Shown: positions 35,764 through 44,653, numbered from the stretch's first letter. The stretch: DNA of 64,000 bases from Solitalea koreensis (GCF_900182575.1 NZ_FXSZ01000006.1:120081-184080), one strand, 5' to 3'. Made by a program: numbers and translations. The notes: generated by a model from the letters alone, not told the origin.

Positions 35764-36702
35764 TCATTTATAACTCTGGTATTGAATTCCGTAGGTTTTA
35801 AGGTATTCTGTAAGTGCCGGAAGTCCCACTTGAGCTCTTCGTTTATCCACATTTTTCTCATCCTCAATCGGAGCCACTTTCCACTCACCGTGTTCATCAT
35901 AATTGACCTGACTTCCATACTTCTGTCGTTGCCCCATATCTACGGCAAGTTTATCTTCAAACATCGCCAATTGAGCCGGCGATGCGATGTTAACTTTCAC
36001 AGCTTTAAGAATATCAGGCATGCACTTTCTGATTAAATTAGGATGAGCTTTAATCATCGTATTAAATATGGCTTCACTACCTTTCTTTCCAACAATATTG
36101 GGCCCTAACCATCCGTAAGTTTCTATGAGTTTAGTTACTTTACGTATACTTTCTAAATCACGTGAATTAGCAATTTTTGTTAAATCTCTTTCTACCGCTG
36201 AATTATACCCATAATTTTCACGAATTGTCGCAATTTTATTCTTGAAACTTTGATCCATATCATAAATGGAGTCGAGCATAGCTTTTAGCGGTTTATCGTA
36301 ATTAGCCTCTGCTCGTAGTTGATTTTCAGTCACTGTTTCCAATAACATTGGCCAACGTGCATCTAAATGTATAGGCGTAAGCAAAGGTTCGTTTGTTAAT
36401 TGTTCTAAATCTGAATAATTCCCTTTTTCAACAATTCGAATTAAGTGATAAAATGCCGAATCTGAATTTTTGCACATTGACCATGAACATGCTGCTTTAT
36501 ACCGATCAGATATGGTTCCTCTCCAATTATTTACACGGAAGGCCCAGGTGAAAATCCTCGAGGAACGTACAAAATCCTTTTTTTTGAAAAGAGAATCGGC
36601 TTGTATGCTTAATTGCGTATAAAATTCCGATTGAGTTTGTGCTTGTGCAAACACGAGGACAGAGTTGAATGAGAAGATAATAGCCAAGTAAAATTTCTTC
36701 AT
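35764..36702 (-). CDS. Secreted DUF6624 family protein
   Basis: 312 residues. The start at ATG 36702 gives the signal peptide MKKFYLAIIFSFNSVLVFAQA; an in-frame GTG two codons upstream is possible but weaker. An N-terminal helical part with a Cys pair (AACSWSMCKNSD) is followed by the DUF6624 pattern: YGWLGPNIVGKKGSEAIF, IKAHPNLIRKCMPDILKAV, AMFEDKLAVDMGQRQKYGSQV, VAPIEDEKNVDKRRAQVGL. The function of this Bacteroidota-rich family is unknown. Confidence 0.82.
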   Translation of the reverse strand: MKKFYLAIIFSFNSVLVFAQAQTQSEFYTQLSIQADSLFKKKDFVRSSRIFTWAFRVNNWRGTISDRYKAACSWSMCKNSDSAFYHLIRIVEKGNYSDLEQLTNEPLLTPIHLDARWPMLLETVTENQLRAEANYDKPLKAMLDSIYDMDQSFKNKIATIRENYGYNSAVERDLTKIANSRDLESIRKVTKLIETYGWLGPNIVGKKGSEAIFNTMIKAHPNLIRKCMPDILKAVKVNIASPAQLAMFEDKLAVDMGQRQKYGSQVNYDEHGEWKVAPIEDEKNVDKRRAQVGLPALTEYLKTYGIQYQSYK

Positions 36703-37019
36703 AATCACTGTTTAAAAAGATCTTAAGTTTAACTCTTACAAACTGATCAAATATATAAAAATATATGAATTGCACTTTAAGCAAAGTATAATTTTGATTA
36801 AATAATTACTCATAGTTATTTTTAAATATTCTTAATAGTTAAATTATATTCATTTGTTTATTTGTTTATAAATTAATAAGTAGTTTTTACTGATCGGATA
36901 AGGTCATTTTTCAAAGTTTTAAATTTGTTTACACCTGTTAAAACTGTAGGTAAAGAGTTTATTCCTCCGAAAATTAAATATTAACAACAATTCCATATTT
37001 TAGGTGATCAATTGATGTA
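36703..37019. other. 317-bp AT-rich divergent intergenic region
   Basis: Between the DUF6624 gene (minus) and the acyltransferase (plus). Very AT-rich, with short TTTGTTTA runs near 36858-36872. No hairpin, RNA gene or full promoter consensus is convincing. Confidence 0.4.
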
Positions 37020-38075
37020 ATGGCGAAGAAAAGAATATATAGTTTAGATGCACTACGTGGAATAACAGCACTTTTTATAGTATTTTATCATGTTTCATTT
37101 TGGCAACATCAAAGTATGTTTGATGAAGGCACCTGGCTTACAAAGAAATTAGGACTTTACGTGGTTGAACTATTTTATATGCTAAGTGGGGTGAGTTTAG
37201 GATACATCTATTTTGAAAAATTCAACAAAATTGATACTGCAGAATTAACCCGTTTTTTTATTAAACGGTTTTTCAGAATTGGCCCTCTTTATATTTTATT
37301 ATGTATTGCAGCCATTTTCGTTTATCAGATTCCGCATTCAATTGATACAGTAAAGAAACTGCTGATTAATTGTACCTTATTATTCGGATTATTTAATCCT
37401 GCATATTCTATGCTAACGGGAGGGTGGTCCATAGGTGTTGAGTTTTTTTTCTATGTTTTTTTTCCAATCCTGGTTTTTTTAGCGCATAAAAATAAAATGT
37501 TCGATTATTCCATCACCGTTTTACTGGTGTGCTGCAATTTTGCATGGGCTATATTAATGATGCGTTACCCAACTTTAGGAGATGGTTGGTTAGGATATGT
37601 GTATCCACTTAATCATTTTATTTATTTCTGGCTGGGAGTATTAATATCAAGATTAGATAAAATGCATAATAATTGGTCCTATTTAATTATGGGCATTGTA
37701 TTGTTTGTGTTCACCGGTTTTAACTTTGAAAAAACAAATGATTATTCCATTGAATTGGTAAGTGGGCTTAATCGTTTGTTATTATCAGCTTCGGTTGGAT
37801 TAATTGTATTCTTCTTTTATTTAAAGGTGGAGTTCAAGCATGAACGAATTAACCATTTTTTTGATTGGTTAGCATCGATAAGTTTCTCATTGTACCTGAT
37901 TCATCCCTTTGTTTACCTGTATTTAATGAAATTGAACGCAGCATATCAATGGAATTTACACTTCTATTCTATCTTAAGTATCACATTAGTGTCCGCTGTA
38001 TTGCTAGGACGAGTATTGTTTATTTATGAGAAATTTTTCATGGACCTTGGTAATAAATTGGTAGCCAAAGTTTGA
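37020..38075 (+). CDS. Acyltransferase family 3 membrane protein
   Basis: 351 residues, about 10 membrane helices. N-terminal signature SLDALRGITALFIVFYHVSFW with the catalytic-type His in FYH, then LSGVSLGYIYFEKF, FIKRFFRIGPLYI and GGWSIGVEFFFYVFFPIL. Proteins of this family (OafA-like) transfer acetyl or other acyl groups to sugars of surface polysaccharides. No glycan cluster is adjacent, so the acceptor is unknown. Confidence 0.9.
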   Translation: MAKKRIYSLDALRGITALFIVFYHVSFWQHQSMFDEGTWLTKKLGLYVVELFYMLSGVSLGYIYFEKFNKIDTAELTRFFIKRFFRIGPLYILLCIAAIFVYQIPHSIDTVKKLLINCTLLFGLFNPAYSMLTGGWSIGVEFFFYVFFPILVFLAHKNKMFDYSITVLLVCCNFAWAILMMRYPTLGDGWLGYVYPLNHFIYFWLGVLISRLDKMHNNWSYLIMGIVLFVFTGFNFEKTNDYSIELVSGLNRLLLSASVGLIVFFFYLKVEFKHERINHFFDWLASISFSLYLIHPFVYLYLMKLNAAYQWNLHFYSILSITLVSAVLLGRVLFIYEKFFMDLGNKLVAKV

Positions 38076-38098
38076 ATAAGGTTTTCAAATGGCATTAA

Positions 38099-38132
38099 AA
38101 AACCTCCATGGAAATTATCCTATGGAGGTTCT
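38099..38132. terminator. Bidirectional terminator between acyltransferase and dnaJ
   Basis: AACCTCCAT (38101-38109) pairs with ATGGAGGTT (38122-38130), with A-run before and T-rich after. It serves both convergent genes. Confidence 0.75.
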
Positions 38133-38149
38133 TGTTCATTTATATAATC

Positions 38150-39307
38150 TTATTCAAAAAACTCTTTCATTTTTTCGAAGAAGCTTTTCTCATTTTTACC
38201 TGGGTTAGGTTTAAAATTGGGTGAGTTTTTCAGTTTTTCCAAGATATCTCGCTCCTCATTACTCAACGTTTTTGGAGTCCAGATGTTCACATGAATCAAT
38301 TGATCACCTCTGTGGTATGAGTTTACTTCTTTTATGCCTTTACCTTTTAAACGAAGAATTTTCCCGGCTTGAGTTCCCGCATCAATCTTAATTCGAGCTT
38401 TACCATCAATTGTAGGTATTTCAACGCTGGTGCCCATGGTAGCATCAATAAAGCTTAAGTATAAATCATAAACAATGTTATTACCATCACGCTTTAAGGT
38501 TTCATGCTCAATTTCTTCAATTAAGATGATTAAATCTCCAGGAACACCACCACGGGTTGCCGCATTACCTTTACCAGCCATAGAAAGTTGCATGCCATCA
38601 CTTACACCAGCAGGAATGTTGATCTTGATGGTTTCTTCTCCACGAACAACACCTTCACCCTGGCAAGAATGACATTTATCGGTAATGATTTGTCCGTCAC
38701 CATGACAAGTAGGGCAAGTACTGGTAGTTTGCATCTGCCCCAGAATGGTATTGGTTACCCTTCTTACGCTTCCTGCTCCACCACATGTTGAACAAGTTTT
38801 AAAAGAAGATCCCTTGGCTCCCGAACCTTGGCAAGTGCCGCAGTTTACAAGTTTGGCAACTTTAATAGTTTTTTCAACACCGTTAGAAATTTCTTCTAGT
38901 GTTAACTTTACTTTAATGCGTAAGTTGGTTCCACGATTTACGCGTCGGCCACCACCTGCACGTTGACCACCGCCAAAAAATCCCTCAAAAGGACTTCCTC
39001 CGCCAAAAATATCTCCAAATTGACTGAAGATATCTTCCATATTCATATTGCTGCCACCAAAGCCGCCGCCGCCATTATTGGCTCCGGCACGATGACCAAA
39101 CTGATCATAGCGTTGACGTTTTTCAGCATTACTTAATACTTCATAGGCTTCAGCTGCTTCTTTAAATTTATCTTCAGCTTCTTTATCTCCAGGATTTTTA
39201 TCAGGGTGAAATTTAATCGCCAGCTTGCGGTAAGCTTTCTTTATTTCATCAGCACCTGAATTTTTGGCAACTCCTAGTATATCGTAATAATCACGTTTAG
39301 TCGACAT
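38150..39307 (-). CDS. dnaJ: Chaperone DnaJ (Hsp40)
   Basis: Co-chaperone that stimulates DnaK ATPase. 385 residues: J domain with the HPD motif (KFHPDKNPGDKEAEDKF), Gly/Phe linker (about 75-125), four CxxCxGxG zinc repeats (CGTCQGSG, CSTCGGAG, CPTCHGDG, CHSCQGEG), and the C-terminal substrate-binding domains (VSDGMQLSMAGKGNAATRGG). Eight nt after grpE on the same transcript. dnaK is not in the window. Confidence 0.98.
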   Translation of the reverse strand: MSTKRDYYDILGVAKNSGADEIKKAYRKLAIKFHPDKNPGDKEAEDKFKEAAEAYEVLSNAEKRQRYDQFGHRAGANNGGGGFGGSNMNMEDIFSQFGDIFGGGSPFEGFFGGGQRAGGGRRVNRGTNLRIKVKLTLEEISNGVEKTIKVAKLVNCGTCQGSGAKGSSFKTCSTCGGAGSVRRVTNTILGQMQTTSTCPTCHGDGQIITDKCHSCQGEGVVRGEETIKINIPAGVSDGMQLSMAGKGNAATRGGVPGDLIILIEEIEHETLKRDGNNIVYDLYLSFIDATMGTSVEIPTIDGKARIKIDAGTQAGKILRLKGKGIKEVNSYHRGDQLIHVNIWTPKTLSNEERDILEKLKNSPNFKPNPGKNEKSFFEKMKEFFE

Positions 39308-39315
39308 GGTTTTTC

Positions 39316-39921
39316 TTAAGCTCCTACAACTACTTTAGCAAATCGAATGACTTTATCATTCAATAAATATCCTTTTTCTAACACATCAACTACTTTTCCT
39401 TTCATGTCTTCAGACGGTGCAGGAATTTGGGTTATAGCTTCATGTAAATCTGACTCGAAAACCTGTCCCATGGCATCCATCTCTTTCAGTCCTTTTTGGG
39501 TTAAGGTCCCTTTCATTTTGTTAGCAATGAGTTTCATACCTTCCATTGCCGGATCAAGATTCTCCTGACCTTCAATTGCTTTAAGAGCACGATCAAAATC
39601 ATCCAATATAGGAAGCAAGCTTATAATAACATCACGCCCGGCAGTTTGAAGAAGATCAACTCGTTCTTTGGTGGTACGACGACGGAAATTGTCGAATTCA
39701 GCATATAAACGAATATATTTATTATTGGCTTCGTTTAATTCTGATTTAAGTAATTCTAACCCTGACTCCACTTCTGCACTTTCAGAACTATCCGAAAGGG
39801 TTTCTTTTATTGATTCCATACTTTCGGCTATTTCAGCGCTGTCAGCCTGTTTATCAATAAATTCTTCGTGAACCTGGTTCTTGTCTTTATTTTCCATCTT
39901 GTCAGTCTTATTCTTAAACAT
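39316..39921 (-). CDS. grpE: Nucleotide exchange factor GrpE
   Basis: 201 residues: a charged, disordered N-terminus (about 1-60, Glu/Ser rich), a long dimerisation helix (LLKSELNEANNKYIRLYAEFDNFRRRTTKE) and the beta-wing with DDFDRALKAIE and DLHEAITQIPAP...GYLLNDKVIRFAKVVV. First gene of the grpE-dnaJ operon. A palindrome and TGTCAGTTA repeats lie upstream in place of a CIRCE element. Confidence 0.97.
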   Translation of the reverse strand: MFKNKTDKMENKDKNQVHEEFIDKQADSAEIAESMESIKETLSDSSESAEVESGLELLKSELNEANNKYIRLYAEFDNFRRRTTKERVDLLQTAGRDVIISLLPILDDFDRALKAIEGQENLDPAMEGMKLIANKMKGTLTQKGLKEMDAMGQVFESDLHEAITQIPAPSEDMKGKVVDVLEKGYLLNDKVIRFAKVVVGA

Positions 39922-39989
39922 AATAAAGGGTATGGGTTAAGTTTTTAATCCATTTTGCAATTGGTCAAAAAATTTGCCAATAGCTTTTT

Positions 39990-40048
39990 AACCGACATGA
40001 TGTCAGTTAAAATTGAATGTCAGTTACAATAAGTCATTCATTCTGACA
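39990..40048 (-). promoter_or_regulatory. Palindrome and TGTCAGTTA repeats upstream of grpE
   Basis: AACCGACATGATGTCAGTT (39990-40008) is an imperfect 19-bp palindrome. TGTCAGTTA occurs at 40001-40009 and 40018-40026 (17-bp period), and the inverted TCTGACA at 40042-40048. A candidate heat-shock or stress control region. Confidence 0.45.
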
Positions 40049-40111
40049 CATAATGTAACGTCAGAGTTGAAACACTTGTTTGATTCCGACTAAAATGATT
40101 CTTTTAGAATT

Positions 40112-40795
40112 TTACAACGAAAGTACAGCGTTATCAATTACTTTTCCATCTTGGCATTTAATAATGCGTTGCGGGAATTTATTAATGATATGATAATCAT
40201 GGGTGGCCATCAAAACTGAAGTTCCTGATTCACTGATTTTCTTCAGGAGAGCAAGGATCTCTGCTGAAATTTCAGGATCCAGATTTCCGGTTGGCTCATC
40301 AGCGAGAATAATTTCAGGGTGATTTAATAAGGCACGGGCAATAACTATGCGCTGTTGTTCACCACCAGAAAGTTCATGCGTGTATTTTTTTAATTTAGTA
40401 CGCATACCCACATTGTCTAATGATTCCAGAATACGCGACTGCATCGCTTTTTCATCTTTCCAACCCGTAGCTTTCAGTACAAATTGGAGATTCTGCTCAA
40501 CAGTTCTGTCGGTTAAAAGCTGAAAATCCTGGAATACTATACCTAGTTTACGACGTAGATAGGGTACATCTTTATCTTTAATTGCCTTCAGGTCATAACC
40601 AGCCACCCAACCACTGCCTTGTTCAATATGTAAGTCGGCATATAATACTTTGAGTAAACTACTCTTACCACTACCGGTAGATCCGATTAGGTAAGCAAAT
40701 TCACCTTTATTAATGTTTAGCGAAACATTGGATAGAACCAAGTGCTTTTGTTGGTATACATCAACGCTTTCGAGCTTTATTACGTTCTGGATCAT
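40112..40795 (-). CDS. ftsE: FtsE-like ABC transporter ATP-binding protein
   Basis: About 227 residues. Walker A LIGSTGSGKSSLLK, Q-loop VFQDFQLL, signature ELSGGEQQRIVIARALLNHP, Walker B IILADEPTGNLD and H-loop MATHDYHII. The IGSTGSGKSSLLK...LIGxVFQDFQLLxDRTV layout fits FtsE, the ATPase that with FtsX controls cell-wall hydrolases at division. ftsX is not next to it. The start at ATG 40795 lies 1 nt after the preceding gene's stop; a TTG at 40807 would overlap that gene. Confidence 0.88.
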   Translation of the reverse strand: MIQNVIKLESVDVYQQKHLVLSNVSLNINKGEFAYLIGSTGSGKSSLLKVLYADLHIEQGSGWVAGYDLKAIKDKDVPYLRRKLGIVFQDFQLLTDRTVEQNLQFVLKATGWKDEKAMQSRILESLDNVGMRTKLKKYTHELSGGEQQRIVIARALLNHPEIILADEPTGNLDPEISAEILALLKKISESGTSVLMATHDYHIINKFPQRIIKCQDGKVIDNAVLSL

Positions 40796-40796
40796 C

Positions 40797-41027
40797 TCAG
40801 ATATCAAGTTTTAAAATTTTTCCAAAGGGTAAATCTTTTACCAAATTCAGGATATATTCTTGTTTATCGCCTAGTCCTATTTTATCTAATGCCTTCTCGG
40901 GTCTGTCAATCCGGAAGTAAGCCAATAAGGTGAATTTTTCATCACGTAATTGAACGTAATCAGGGATTTTGGCAACTCCTTTAACTTTTAAAATGTACAA
41001 AGTGATGTTTTTTAAAGGTTTTTTCAA
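40797..41027 (-). CDS. Conserved-looking 76-residue protein before ftsE
   Basis: No ATG is available. The frame is closed 15 nt upstream of a TTG at 41027, which gives MKKPLKNITLYILKVKGVAK. The product is mixed, basic at the start, with YVQLRDEKFTLLAYFRI and a C-terminal GLGDKQEYILNLVKDLPFGK. The protein-like character, and the 1-nt spacing to ftsE and same-strand position after the acyl-CoA reductase, support a real gene. I recall similar small ORFs next to ftsE in this phylum, but I cannot name the family. Confidence 0.65.
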   Translation of the reverse strand: MKKPLKNITLYILKVKGVAKIPDYVQLRDEKFTLLAYFRIDRPEKALDKIGLGDKQEYILNLVKDLPFGKILKLDI

Positions 41028-41104
41028 AAATAAGATTTCAAATCAGATTTGGCATATTTCATTTGAGTATTTTGATTTAAAGATTTTAATTCTGAATTGT
41101 AAGC

Positions 41105-42130
41105 TTAAATCTTTAGTAAAAACTCCATGGTGTCAATGCCATCGGCATAATCCCAAAGTTCAGGCTGTTGAGCCGTACCAAAAGACAAACTTCCCTGGAA
41201 TAAACCATCCTTACTCACCACGCATTGAATCAAATCTGCATCTGTAGCTAAACGTGTTTTCAGCTCTGTTTCATCTGCGTAAAATTCATAATGTAGAGAA
41301 GCAATAGGAGAGCTGTAGCTGCTATTTTCACTGATCATCAAAAAATGATTTTCAAGATACTTAACCTTATTCATTAACAACAAGGTTAGGTTATAATCAA
41401 AGTTGTTAGCATATTTATTATGATTGATGATGGGTTTATACGACTCAATTCCTTCAAAGAAAGAGGTGAAATTATATCCTTGAGGCACGTATAATTTAGA
41501 AACATTACGGCAACCTAATCCGAAATACCAAAAAATATCTTTGCCTAATTCATGAAAATCATCAGCTGTTTCTGATCCATTCAATACTGCAACCGAGTTG
41601 CGGTTTTTGCGAATAATATGCGGGTATTTGCTGAAGTAGTAATCAAAGTACCGAGAACTGTTATTACTTCCTGTGGCGATAATTGCATCAAAATCTGTTA
41701 ATCGTTCAACAAATTCAAATCGGCCTGCGAACGCCGGTTCTATTTCGGTTAGTTTTTTAAGAAGAAATGGTATAAGTTTAGTGTCTTGAGATGATAATTT
41801 TATCAATGCCTTATTTCCACTTGCTAATACACAAACAATATCATGAAAGCCCACCAGTGGCAGATTTCCCGCCAGAATTAAACCGACTTTTTTAGATTTT
41901 TTTTGCAGGAACAATCCACTTTCATAAGTAAGGAGCCATTTTTTTAATTTTTCTTCTTTTAAGGAATTTCCAATTGAAAATAAGGCGTTTTGTGTAGATT
42001 CAGCTGTGAACCATGCATTGTTAAATTGGGCAGCATTTACCAGTTGTTCTAATTCAGCCGATGGGTTTGAAAGGTAGTTTCCTAAAATTGATAGGGAGGT
42101 GATTACTTGTTCAGTACTTAAGTCTGGCAT
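41105..42130 (-). CDS. LuxC-like acyl-CoA reductase family protein
   Basis: 341 residues related to LuxC and the aldehyde dehydrogenase fold: KVGLILAGNLPLVGFHDIVCVLASGNKALIKLSSQDT, ATGSNNSSRYFDYYFSKYPHIIRKNRNSVAVL, and the catalytic-Cys region DIFWYFGLGCRNVSKLYVP. Such proteins reduce acyl-CoA or acyl groups to aldehydes with NADPH. In Bacteroidota it is regularly found beside this ferredoxin, as here, where it is divergent from it by 85 nt. Its physiological substrate is unknown. Confidence 0.88.
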   Translation of the reverse strand: MPDLSTEQVITSLSILGNYLSNPSAELEQLVNAAQFNNAWFTAESTQNALFSIGNSLKEEKLKKWLLTYESGLFLQKKSKKVGLILAGNLPLVGFHDIVCVLASGNKALIKLSSQDTKLIPFLLKKLTEIEPAFAGRFEFVERLTDFDAIIATGSNNSSRYFDYYFSKYPHIIRKNRNSVAVLNGSETADDFHELGKDIFWYFGLGCRNVSKLYVPQGYNFTSFFEGIESYKPIINHNKYANNFDYNLTLLLMNKVKYLENHFLMISENSSYSSPIASLHYEFYADETELKTRLATDADLIQCVVSKDGLFQGSLSFGTAQQPELWDYADGIDTMEFLLKI

Positions 42131-42171
42131 ATTTATTGAGATTTTCAGAAACGAAATAGCGGATTATGTGT

Positions 42172-42179
42172 TATATTTG
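42172..42179 (+). promoter_or_regulatory. -7 element of the ferredoxin promoter
   Basis: TATATTTG is a full match to TAnnTTTG, 36 nt before the ferredoxin ATG. No TTG is found at the usual -33 spacing, so the upstream half is weak. Confidence 0.5.
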
Positions 42180-42215
42180 CAGCAAAGTTAATAAAACACC
42201 ATAAAGTTTTAAGAT

Positions 42216-42566
42216 ATGGCGATTAAGATCACTGAAGAATGCATAAACTGCGGGGCTTGCGAACCTGAATGCCCAAATAATGCCATTTATGATGCAGGCG
42301 CTTCTTGGCGTTTTTCTGATGGTACAGATTTAAAGGGTATGATAGACTTTGGGGATGGTAATACACTGGATGCCGAAACCTTACAAGCTCCAATTTCTGA
42401 CGAAGTATATTATATTGTTCCTGATAAATGTACAGAATGTGTAGGCTTCCACGATGAACCTCAATGTGCAGCGGTATGCCCTGTTGATTGTTGTGTGGAT
42501 GATGAAGATGTACGTGAAACAGAAGAAGAACTGCACGCTAAAAAAGAGTGGTTACACATTAGTTAA
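42216..42566 (+). CDS. 4Fe-4S dicluster ferredoxin
   Basis: 116 residues. First cluster motif CINCGACEPECPNNAI, second CTECVGFHDEPQCAAVCPVDCC with a longer spacing after the second Cys, typical of Alvin-type (YfhL-like) ferredoxins. A middle insertion of about 40 acidic residues (SWRFSDGTDLKGMIDFGDGNTLDAET, in parts) is characteristic of the Bacteroidota version. A soluble electron carrier, possibly for the divergent reductase. Confidence 0.94.
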   Translation: MAIKITEECINCGACEPECPNNAIYDAGASWRFSDGTDLKGMIDFGDGNTLDAETLQAPISDEVYYIVPDKCTECVGFHDEPQCAAVCPVDCCVDDEDVRETEEELHAKKEWLHIS

Positions 42567-42585
42567 TTTACAAAACCGTAAATAT

Positions 42586-42623
42586 AAAAGCGGGTGTTCA
42601 TTAGTTGAATACCCGCTTTTTTT
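42586..42623 (+). terminator. Terminator of the ferredoxin gene
   Basis: AAAAGCGGGT pairs with ACCCGCTTTT, extended by TTCA/TTGAA across the loop, with a following T-run. 20 nt after the stop codon. Confidence 0.9.
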
Positions 42624-42725
42624 CTTTTTGCCGACTCGAATTCTGTTACTAACCTATTTTATTTTAGAAAATTTTCTGCAACAAGTAATTTCTCATAAAA
42701 ATACTAACTAATAAAAAATACTTTT

Positions 42726-42733
42726 TACTTTTG
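42726..42733 (+). promoter_or_regulatory. -7 element directly before the HYC_CC_PP gene
   Basis: TACTTTTG is a full TAnnTTTG match and ends only 2 nt before the first ATG (42736). If used, transcription would start at or within the start codons, giving a leaderless mRNA. No clear -33 TTG. Confidence 0.45.
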
Positions 42734-42735
42734 TT

Positions 42736-43176
42736 ATGATGCGAAAACACAAACAAATATGGGCAGTCTTATTATCCTTGCTGATTATTATTTCAGGAAC
42801 GGGATTTTCGCTGTCAGTACATATTTGTTGTGGGAAAATTCAGCATTTTTCACTTTTTGCTAAAGCTAAGGACTGTGGCATGATGGATATCAAGTCAATG
42901 TCGGCAGAAAAAAGCGCCTCATCCGCTATTGTCATCAAGAAATTTTGTTGCGAAGATAAAACCTTCAGTATTGAAGCCAGAGAATTTAAAGCAGAGCCAA
43001 AAGCCCAGGCTCCACCGATTGACTATAAGCTGTTGAATACGTTCGTTTATGTTTTCTCATTTGTAAAATACCATTTCCCTGAAAGTTCAAGTAACCATGC
43101 ACTATTAGTCACGTGTGAAAAATACCATTCAACCTATTCAACCTCTGCTGCCTATTTGCAGGTTTTCCGCATTTGA
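42736..43176 (+). CDS. HYC_CC_PP family protein at the head of the copper island
   Basis: 146 residues. An N-terminal membrane or signal helix (KQIWAVLLSLLIIISGTGFSLS) is followed by HICCGK, then KFCCED, and APPIDY: the His-x-Cys, Cys-Cys and Pro-Pro marks that name the family. These proteins of unknown function occur with RND metal efflux genes in Bacteroidota. The paired Cys and the KDCGMMDIKSM Met/Cys stretch suggest soft-metal binding. Two adjacent ATGs (42736, 42739) are equally possible starts. Confidence 0.78.
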   Translation: MMRKHKQIWAVLLSLLIIISGTGFSLSVHICCGKIQHFSLFAKAKDCGMMDIKSMSAEKSASSAIVIKKFCCEDKTFSIEAREFKAEPKAQAPPIDYKLLNTFVYVFSFVKYHFPESSSNHALLVTCEKYHSTYSTSAAYLQVFRI

Positions 43177-43199
43177 TTTATTCCCCCTTTTCCTTATTA

Positions 43200-43322
43200 G
43201 GCTGTCTCAAAAGTCAAACTAACCTGTTTTGTCATGTTGAGCGGAACCGAAAACAGCTGTTTCATGATGTTAAAGAGCCTTCGACTACGCTTAGGGTGAC
43301 AAGGGAACACTTTTAGACAGCC
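43200..43322. repeat. MITE-like element, copy A
   Basis: A 123-bp non-coding element bounded by GGCTGTCTCAAAAGT and ACTTTTAGACAGCC, near-perfect inverted ends (one base missing on the right). Inside it has TGTCATGTTGAGCGGAA and CGACTACGCTTAGGGTGACA, sequence types that recur as interspersed repeats in Bacteroidota. It lies between the HYC_CC_PP gene and cusA. No target-site duplication is obvious. Copy B at 51022 has matching ends. Confidence 0.65.
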
Positions 43323-43358
43323 TCCCGATTGTCTATTTTCCATTTATTATAAAATTTT

Positions 43359-44642
43359 ATGATTGAAAAACTTATTTCCTTTTCATTAAGGAACAGGTTT
43401 ATGATCCTATTGGTGGCTATCATGTTATTCGGTTGGGGAATACGCTCTGTCCGGACTAGTAAGGTAGATGCTATACCCGATCTTTCTGAGAACCAGGTAA
43501 TTGTTTTTACCGAATGGATGGGCCGGAGCCCTCAAATCATGGAGGACCAAATAACCTATCCGCTGGTAACCAACTTGCAAGGCATACCCAAAGTGAAGTA
43601 CGTTAGGGCCAATTCTATGTTTGGCATGAGCTTTATCTACATCATTTTTGAAGATAACGTAGACATCTACTGGGCCCGATCCCGAGTATTGGAAAGATTG
43701 AGTTCTGCCACCAACTTGCTTCCTGCCGGGGTGAGTCCACAATTGGGACCTGACGGAACCGGAGTGGGGCATATTTTATGGTATACCCTGGATGCCCCCG
43801 GAATGGATTTGGGTGAACAACGTGCCGTGCAAGACTGGTATGTGAAATTCGCTCTTCAAAATGTATCCGGCGTCAGTGAGATTGCTTCATTTGGTGGTTT
43901 TCAGAAAGAATACGAAGTAACTCTTGACCCAAACAAGCTAAACTATTACGGATTAACCGTTGCGCAGGTTATCAATACTATTCGAATCAATAATAACGAA
44001 GCAGGCGGACGTAAATTTGAGTTGAGCGACATCGGCTACATCATTAAAACCACAGGATATATTAAATCGATCGGCGATTTAGAAAATCTTCCTGTTAAAA
44101 CCCGTCAATCAATCCCCGTAAAACTTAGTGATGTGGGTAGCGTGCAGCTCTCAGGGGGCAGCCGTTTGGGAATTTTTGATGTGAATGGAGAAGGAGAAGC
44201 CGTTGGAGGAATCGTGGTGATGCGCTATGGCGAAAATGCCGACGCAGTAATTAAAAATGTAAAAGCCAAAATGGAAGAAGTAGCAAAGGGCCTTCCTAAA
44301 GGAATGAAGTTCAATATTATGTACGATCGCAGCGGCTTGATTGAAGAATCAATCACTTCAATAAAAAGAACGCTGATCGAAGAAATGATCGTCGTTTCAT
44401 TGATCGTCATCATTTTCCTTTTCCACTGGCGCAGTGCCTTGAGTATTATCATTCAAATACCCATCACCATTGCCGCAAGTTTCATTTTGCTAAATGCATT
44501 TGGCATTAGTTCAAATATCATGTCGCTAACCGGTATTGCCTTGGCTATTGGGGTTATTGTCGACAATGGAATCATTATGGCCGAGAACTCTTACAAACAT
44601 TTAGCTGCACGGCAAGCTGAATTAAACAGGGAAAAACAATAA
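43359..44642 (+). pseudogene. cusA: CusA/CzcA heavy-metal RND pump, N-terminal part (frameshifted)
   Basis: 427 residues covering the first membrane helix (MIEKLISFSLRNRFMILLVAIMLF), the periplasmic porter domain (QVIVFTEWMGRSPQIMEDQITYPL; NNNEAGGRKFELSDIGYIIKTTGY) and helices 2-4, ending at the proton-relay region IALAIGVIVDNGIIMAENSYKHL. The frame then stops at 44640-44642 inside the cytosolic loop. The other half continues one frame away at 44654, so this is half of a single pump. It is either disrupted, made as two chains, or joined by frameshifting. Family role: Cu(I)/Ag(I) or Zn/Co/Cd export by proton antiport. Confidence 0.85.
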
Positions 44643-44653
44643 AGAATCTCACT

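Noticed and set aside
39922..40111. CIRCE/HrcA operator upstream of grpE
   Set aside because: No TTAGCACTC-N9-GAGTGCTAA or near match; only the TGTCAGTTA-type repeats are present.
43200..43322. CRISPR or REP array
   Set aside because: Single element with inverted ends; no regularly spaced direct repeats anywhere in the window.
44631..44642. Programmed -1 frameshift at the A-run in cusA
   Set aside because: The run is G-AAAAA-C read as GAA AAA CAA; tandem slippage would mispair at the Glu codon, so it is not a canonical X XXY YYZ site. A simple indel or sequencing error is likelier.
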